Shown one piece after another: positions 32,142 through 36,148 of a DNA stretch of 36,148 nucleotides (position 1 is the first letter of the stretch; each line of letters starts with the position of its first letter). This DNA is from Geminisphaera colitermitum TAV2. GTDB lineage: Bacteria > Verrucomicrobiota > Verrucomicrobiia > Opitutales > Opitutaceae. The stretch is taken from NCBI RefSeq assembly GCF_000171235.2, contig NZ_ABEA03000143.1, positions 10,267-46,414 of the forward strand, written 5' to 3'. Made by a program: the position numbers and the translations under genes. The notes below the pieces were generated by a model that worked only from the letters and a program-made list of their open reading frames with translations, ran no database searches and was not told the DNA's origin.

Positions 32142-33153
32142 ACCCACCCGCACCTCCCCTCCCCCCCCCCCCTCCGCGCCCCTGCTCACGGTCCGCCAGC
32201 TCAAGTCGCCCGAACTCATGCCCGGCGCGCCCTTTTCCGCCATCGTAGTCATAAAAAAACTACAGACCAAGACCGCCTCCAACGGCAACCCCTTCCTCAG
32301 CGTCGAACTCGGCGACCGCGGCGGCTCCTTCAACTGCACCATTTTCAACGACGGCCCGCTCTTCGAACCCGTTCGCAACGCGGGCGAAGGTGCCGTGCTC
32401 CGCATTGAAGGCCGCGCCGACAGCTATCAAGGCCGCTTCTCCCCGCGCCTCGGACGCGTCGCCGTGGTCAGTGAGGAAGAACTGACCGCCACGCCCGACC
32501 TCGTGGAAAACCTCGTCGAACTCGCCCCCGAAAACGCCGACGCCCTCTGGGCCGAACTCCTGCAATACATCGACGCCATTCCCCACGACGAACTCCGCAT
32601 GACGGTGCGCAGCGTATTTGAGGAGATCGGCGACAGCTTTCGCTGGTCGCCCGCTGCCGTTGCCATGCACCACGCCTACCGCCACGGCCTGCTTGAGCAC
32701 ACCATCCACATGGCCCGCGTCTGCCAGGCCCTGCTCCCGCTCTACAAGGAAGTTGACCCCAGCCTCGCCCTCGCCGGCATCCTCCTGCACGACACCGGCA
32801 AGACCATCGAATACCAAGGCACGCTAGCCACCCGGCGCAGCCGCCGCGGCATCCTGCAAGGCCACGTCGTGCTTGGCTACCAACTCGCCCGCAAGCACGG
32901 CATCAAATCGCGCCTCGACCCCGACCGACTCGAACGCCTCGAACACATCATTCTCAGTCACCAAGGCGAACCCGAGTGGGGAGCCGCCGTGTATGCCGCC
33001 ACGCCCGAGGCCGTCTTCGTGTCGATGATCGACAACCTCGACGCCAAGATGGGCATGGTCCAACGCGCCCTCCGCCAGGCCGACCCCGCATCCGAATTCT
33101 CCGAACGACTCCCCGGCCTCAACACCCCCCTGCTCACGACGCCGGTAAGTTGA
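32134..33153 (+). CDS. OB-fold / HD-domain protein (YhaM-like 3'-5' exoribonuclease family)
   Basis: A 339-residue protein. Residues 20-110 form an OB-fold nucleic-acid-binding domain (FSAIVVIKKLQTKTASNGNP, then FLSVELGDRGGSFNCTIFND). From about 170 an HD domain follows, with metal ligands in HGLLEHTIHMA (His184 onward) and the HD pair His219/Asp220 (LLHDTGKTIEY), then ILSHQGEPEWGA and MIDNLDAKMG. This order matches YhaM-type exonucleases that trim RNA or DNA 3' ends. The ATG lies within the previous gene (ATGGCTGA overlap). Residues 9-14 are a Pro run coded by 12 C (32161-32172); the Met at 32218 would be a start beyond it. The gene ends shortly before the first double hairpin at 33164. Confidence 0.9.
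   Translation: MAEPTRTSPPPPPSAPLLTVRQLKSPELMPGAPFSAIVVIKKLQTKTASNGNPFLSVELGDRGGSFNCTIFNDGPLFEPVRNAGEGAVLRIEGRADSYQGRFSPRLGRVAVVSEEELTATPDLVENLVELAPENADALWAELLQYIDAIPHDELRMTVRSVFEEIGDSFRWSPAAVAMHHAYRHGLLEHTIHMARVCQALLPLYKEVDPSLALAGILLHDTGKTIEYQGTLATRRSRRGILQGHVVLGYQLARKHGIKSRLDPDRLERLEHIILSHQGEPEWGAAVYAATPEAVFVSMIDNLDAKMGMVQRALRQADPASEFSERLPGLNTPLLTTPVS
32161..32172. repeat. Homopolymer of 12 C near the start of the OB/HD gene
   Basis: It encodes a Pro stretch at residues 10-13. A slip would shift the frame unless translation restarts at 32218. Confidence 0.9.
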
Positions 33154-33163
33154 TCATACACTA

Positions 33164-33270
33164 GAGGGCGGGTCTCCTGACCCGCCAGACGCGGCGTAGC
33201 CGCGCCATCCGGAATTACGAGGTTCGCGCTTACGCGCGAGCCTCGCCGACTGCTCAGGAGACCCGCCCTC
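33164..33270. repeat. Double hairpin, copy 1, with a distal inverted arm
   Basis: GGCGGGTC-TCCT-GACCCGCC (33167-33186) is a perfect 8-bp stem with a 4-base loop. It is followed by GCGGC-GTA-GCCGC (33191-33203). In addition, 33164-33180 is inverted perfectly at 33254-33270. The element starts 10 bp after the OB/HD stop and may end that transcript. The core (to about 33211) recurs after the symporter gene. The rest of the 344-bp gap (33271-33497) shows no gene. Confidence 0.85.
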
Positions 33271-33482
33271 CACTAAGGAACTGCCTCCCGGCGAACACCA
33301 TTTGACGCGATTACTCGCGTGATTCGCCGTTCCATTCAGGGATCGAGCCACCCGCTTGTGATTTGCAGAAAATCTATTCCAAGGACTTTCCAACGAAAAA
33401 GATTGCCGCCCCACTGCCGAATCCGAGATTCCCTTCCTTTTACATTCGGCAACCCGCCTCAACCAACCCTCCCTACTATTAC

Positions 33483-33488
33483 AAGGAA
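33483..33488 (+). promoter_or_regulatory. Ribosome binding site of the symporter gene
   Basis: AAGGAA lies nine bases before the ATG at 33498. It decides this start over the upstream in-frame ATG at 33363, whose extra 45 residues do not look like a membrane protein. Confidence 0.7.
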
Positions 33489-33497
33489 CCTCAACCC

Positions 33498-35885
33498 ATG
33501 CACTGGATCGACTGGCTCATCACAATCGTCCCCCTAACCATCATCCTCTGGGTGGCGATTCACTGTCGCAAATACGTGCGAGGCGTCGCCGACTACCTCG
33601 CCGCCGGGCGCGTCGCCGGACGCTACGTCATCGCCGTCGGTGACCTCACAGCCGGCCTCGGCGTCATCACCCTCGTTGCCCTCGTCGAGACCAAATACCA
33701 AGTCGGCTACGCCATCACCTTCTGGGACTACCTTGTCGTCCCCGTCGGCATCATCATGGGACTGACCGGATACTGCAATTACCGCTTCCGCGAGACGCGC
33801 TCGCTCTCGTTCGGACAGTTTATCGAGATGCGCTACAGCCGCTCCCTGCGCATCACCGCTGCCGTCATCCGCACCGTCTCGGAGATGCTCACCAACGCCA
33901 TCGGCCCCGCCATCGCTGCTAACTTCTTCATCTACTACCTCGGACTCCCCCACAAAATCATGATCATGGGCATCAACATGCCCACCTTCGCGATCCTGTG
34001 CGCGATCATCCTCGCCATGTGCGTGTGCGTCATGTGGCCGGGCGGACGCATCGCCCTCATTGTCACCGACGCCTTCCAAAGCATCATCTGCTACCCCATC
34101 TTCGTCGTCATCGCCGGCTACATCTTCTTCAAGTTCAACTGGCACGACGTCATCGGTCCCGTCATGATGGACCGCGCCCCCGGTGAAAGTTTCCTCAACC
34201 CCTTCGACATGCACAAATTGAGGGACTTCAACCTCTTCATGCTCATCACCCACCTCATTGCCTCCGTCCTCAACAAAGCCTCCTGGATTGGCAATGACAG
34301 CTCCATTTGCGGACGCACCCCCCACGAGCAAAAAATGGCCGGCCTGCTTGGCCAGTGGCGCAATGGCTTCTCCACCCTCATGTGCCTGCTCATCGCCGTC
34401 ATGATCATCGCCCTGATGACCCACGGAAAGTTTGCCAAGGAATCCCACAACATCCGCCAGCACCTCTCCGACAAAGTCGCCGCCGAAGTCCTGGCCGACG
34501 TCCCCGCCACCCGCGCCGCCCTCAAGGAGAAAATGACCTCCCTTCCCGTGCTGCGCCACGAAATCAACCCCGACATCACCACGCACCCCCGCCCCGACAA
34601 CCCCAACAAAAACGTCGTCGGTGAACCCTTCCCCCACGCCTACCTCTCGCAAGGCACCAACCTTGACACCCACTATTTCGACGCCGCCCGCTCCGTCCTC
34701 AGTCCCGACGACGCCAGCCCCGCCGAACGCGCCCAAGGCAACTACCGCTTCCAAAAATTCCGCACCCTCTACAACCAGATGATGCTCCCCGTTGCCTTCC
34801 GCGAAATCGCCCCCGTCGGCATCGTCGGCCTCTTCTGCCTGCTCATGATCATGCTCATGCTCACCACCGATGACGGGCGCATCTTCAACTCCTCCTCCAC
34901 CATCATTCAGGACATCGTCCTCCCCCTCATCAAGCGTCCCCTCACGCCCAAGGAGCACCTTCTCACCCTGCGCATCGGCAGCGTAGTTGTCTCGTTCTTC
35001 TTCTTCCTGTGCTGCCTCTTCTTCGTGCAGATCGACTACATCAACATGTTCGTCACGATCATGTGCTCCGTCTGGCTCGGCGGTGCCGGCCCCATCATGA
35101 TCTTCGGCCTTTACAGCCGCTTCGGGACGACCACCGGTGCCTTCTGCTCGCTCATCTTCGGCTCCGGCTTCTCCGTCCTCGGCCTCTTCTTCCAGTATAA
35201 ATGGGCCAAGCTCATTTACCCCTGGCTCGAACACCACGGCTTTGTTGACAGCGTTGGCAACGCCTTCCGCGTCCTCTCCTCGCCCTTCAACCCCTGGATT
35301 GACTGGCAGATGAACCCCGTGAAGTTCCCGATCAACTCCTACGAACTTTATTTCCTCGCCATGTTCAGCGGCGTCATCGCCTACGTCATCGGCTCGCTCA
35401 TCACCAAAAAAGCCGAGGGCTACAACCTCGACCGCCTCCTCCACCGCGGCATCTATGCGACCGAGGGCGAGAGGAGAATCAAGACCTCATGGACCATTCG
35501 CAACTTCGTCGGCAAACTCGTAGGCATCACGCCCGAGTACACCCGGGGAGACAAAATCATCGCCTGGTCCGTCGTCTGCTACGCCATAGTCTATAAGTTC
35601 GGCCTGTGCTTCCTCGCCGTGCTTATCTGGAACATGATAAAGCCGTGGCCCCTCGAATGGTGGAGCCAGTATTTTTACATCACCAACATGTGGGTGATGA
35701 TCATCATCGGCGCGGTCTCCACGGTTTGGTTCTTCATTGGCGGCATCATAGACATGCGCCGCCTCTTCAAAGACCTTGCCGCCCGCGTGGACAACCCCCT
35801 CGACAACGGCGTGGTGGAAGGCCACGTCTCCATCGCCGACAAAGCCGCCTTCGAAGCCCGCACCCACAAGAAGCAGGACGACTGA
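33498..35885 (+). CDS. Sodium:solute symporter family transporter, large form
   Basis: A 795-residue membrane protein of the sodium:solute symporter (SSF) type, which couples Na+ flow to uptake of sugars, organic acids or similar. Early helices include WLITIVPLTIILWVAIH and the conserved DYLAAGRVAGRYVIAVGDLT segment; TLVALVETKYQVGYA, FGQFIEMRYSRSLRITAAVI and VMWPGGRIALIVTDAFQSII follow in family order. Between residues about 310 and 440 is a large soluble loop (HGKFAKESHNIRQHLSDKVA onward), unlike the compact loop of classical SSF proteins of 450-550 residues. Further helices and a cytoplasmic C-terminal tail follow. The substrate is not readable. It stands alone, with matching double hairpins on both sides. 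Confidence 0.9.
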   Translation: MHWIDWLITIVPLTIILWVAIHCRKYVRGVADYLAAGRVAGRYVIAVGDLTAGLGVITLVALVETKYQVGYAITFWDYLVVPVGIIMGLTGYCNYRFRETRSLSFGQFIEMRYSRSLRITAAVIRTVSEMLTNAIGPAIAANFFIYYLGLPHKIMIMGINMPTFAILCAIILAMCVCVMWPGGRIALIVTDAFQSIICYPIFVVIAGYIFFKFNWHDVIGPVMMDRAPGESFLNPFDMHKLRDFNLFMLITHLIASVLNKASWIGNDSSICGRTPHEQKMAGLLGQWRNGFSTLMCLLIAVMIIALMTHGKFAKESHNIRQHLSDKVAAEVLADVPATRAALKEKMTSLPVLRHEINPDITTHPRPDNPNKNVVGEPFPHAYLSQGTNLDTHYFDAARSVLSPDDASPAERAQGNYRFQKFRTLYNQMMLPVAFREIAPVGIVGLFCLLMIMLMLTTDDGRIFNSSSTIIQDIVLPLIKRPLTPKEHLLTLRIGSVVVSFFFFLCCLFFVQIDYINMFVTIMCSVWLGGAGPIMIFGLYSRFGTTTGAFCSLIFGSGFSVLGLFFQYKWAKLIYPWLEHHGFVDSVGNAFRVLSSPFNPWIDWQMNPVKFPINSYELYFLAMFSGVIAYVIGSLITKKAEGYNLDRLLHRGIYATEGERRIKTSWTIRNFVGKLVGITPEYTRGDKIIAWSVVCYAIVYKFGLCFLAVLIWNMIKPWPLEWWSQYFYITNMWVMIIIGAVSTVWFFIGGIIDMRRLFKDLAARVDNPLDNGVVEGHVSIADKAAFEARTHKKQDD

Positions 35886-35894
35886 TCCCCCCTT

Positions 35895-35946
35895 GTGGAG
35901 GGCGGGTCTCCCGACCCGCCAGACGCGGCTTCGCCGCGCCCATCCG
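35895..35946. repeat. Double hairpin, copy 2
   Basis: GGCGGGTC-TCCC-GACCCGCC (35901-35920), then GCGGC-TTC-GCCGC (35925-35937). It has the same arrangement as copy 1, with changes confined mainly to the loops, which suggests that the stems are kept. It starts about 10 bp after the symporter stop and is a likely transcript end or REP-like element. Confidence 0.85.
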
Positions 35947-36148
35947 AGAAATCTCACCCAGAGACGCGGAGGCGCGGAGAGGCTGGGTTTCCCGCCACGG
36001 CGCAACGGACGCAACGCTGAGAGGCAGAGAGATCACGCAGAGGCGCAGAGAAAACACAGAGGGCTAGAGCGTTTTCAGTTGAGATGTAGCCGTCGTCTTA
36101 ACGGTAGGGAGGCCTCTCGTAACTGTTTAGCGAGGGGGGGGGGGGGAA
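35947..36148. other. Repeat-rich noncoding end of window
   Basis: No gene is supported. The stretch has GAGACGCGGAGGCGCGGAGA and, at 36033-36055, a 23-base exact match to 29924-29946 (inside the 36-bp inverted repeat). A 13-G run occupies 36134-36146, at the window end. The segment 36061-36133 is not recognised. Confidence 0.5.
36134..36146. repeat. Homopolymer of 13 G at the window end
   Basis: Thirteen consecutive G in noncoding sequence. It may belong to a gene beyond the edge. Confidence 0.85.

Noticed and set aside
33534-35444. 636-residue open frame on the minus strand
   Set aside because: It is opposite the symporter gene and consists of Asp/Glu/Gly/Val repeats from antisense reading of a membrane protein.

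Overview
The window looks like chromosomal DNA of a Verrucomicrobiota bacterium, most likely family Opitutaceae. This is inferred from several traits seen together: GC-rich coding sequence, PEP-CTERM-anchored surface proteins, pseudopilin-like proteins with a type IV prepilin signal, large secreted glycan-active enzymes, a CE15 glucuronoyl esterase, and an unusual density of long poly(C)/poly(G) tracts. No rRNA, tRNA, CRISPR array, transposase or phage gene was seen.

Layout. 1-1159: 5' part of a heavy-metal P-type ATPase (minus), cut by the window edge. 1285-9890: a LacI regulator divergent from a plus-strand set of PEP-CTERM protein, pseudopilin, 1464-residue secreted glycan-active protein and a CBM9-like lipoprotein. 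9936-14530 (minus): soluble FtsK/SpoIIIE translocase, LRV-repeat protein and two small related coiled-coil proteins. 14691-18525: MFS transporter, AraC regulator and a divergent CE15 esterase. 18946-23613: GH36 alpha-galactosidase, four-helix-bundle (S23/IVP-like) protein and an EttA-like ABC-F ATPase. 23650-29220: a second LacI / PEP-CTERM / pseudopilin / secreted glycosidase module with the same order and polarity as the first. 29195-30723: a decayed oxidoreductase-like fragment, a small membrane protein and a frameshifted hypothetical gene. 30777-33153: metallophosphoesterase, isochorismatase-like hydrolase and an OB-fold/HD protein. 33498-35885: a sodium:solute symporter with a matching double hairpin before and after it.

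How the genes may work together (inference). The two LacI modules, the CE15 esterase, the alpha-galactosidase and the transporters fit a plant-polysaccharide lifestyle. The LacI/PEP-CTERM/pseudopilin/hydrolase arrangement, present twice, may be a regulated surface glycan-degradation unit that does not use SusC/SusD.

Most unusual features. (1) Six sites carry iterated 7-nt units, mostly arranged as two facing inverted arms. The unit sequence differs between sites but generally starts with AA. Three of the cassettes fill the gap from one gene's stop codon to the next gene's start codon, and two of these bracket the four-helix-bundle gene. Three others lie in frame inside genes. (2) Poly(C) tracts of up to 19 nt lie inside or next to many genes, so slippage could switch reading frames.
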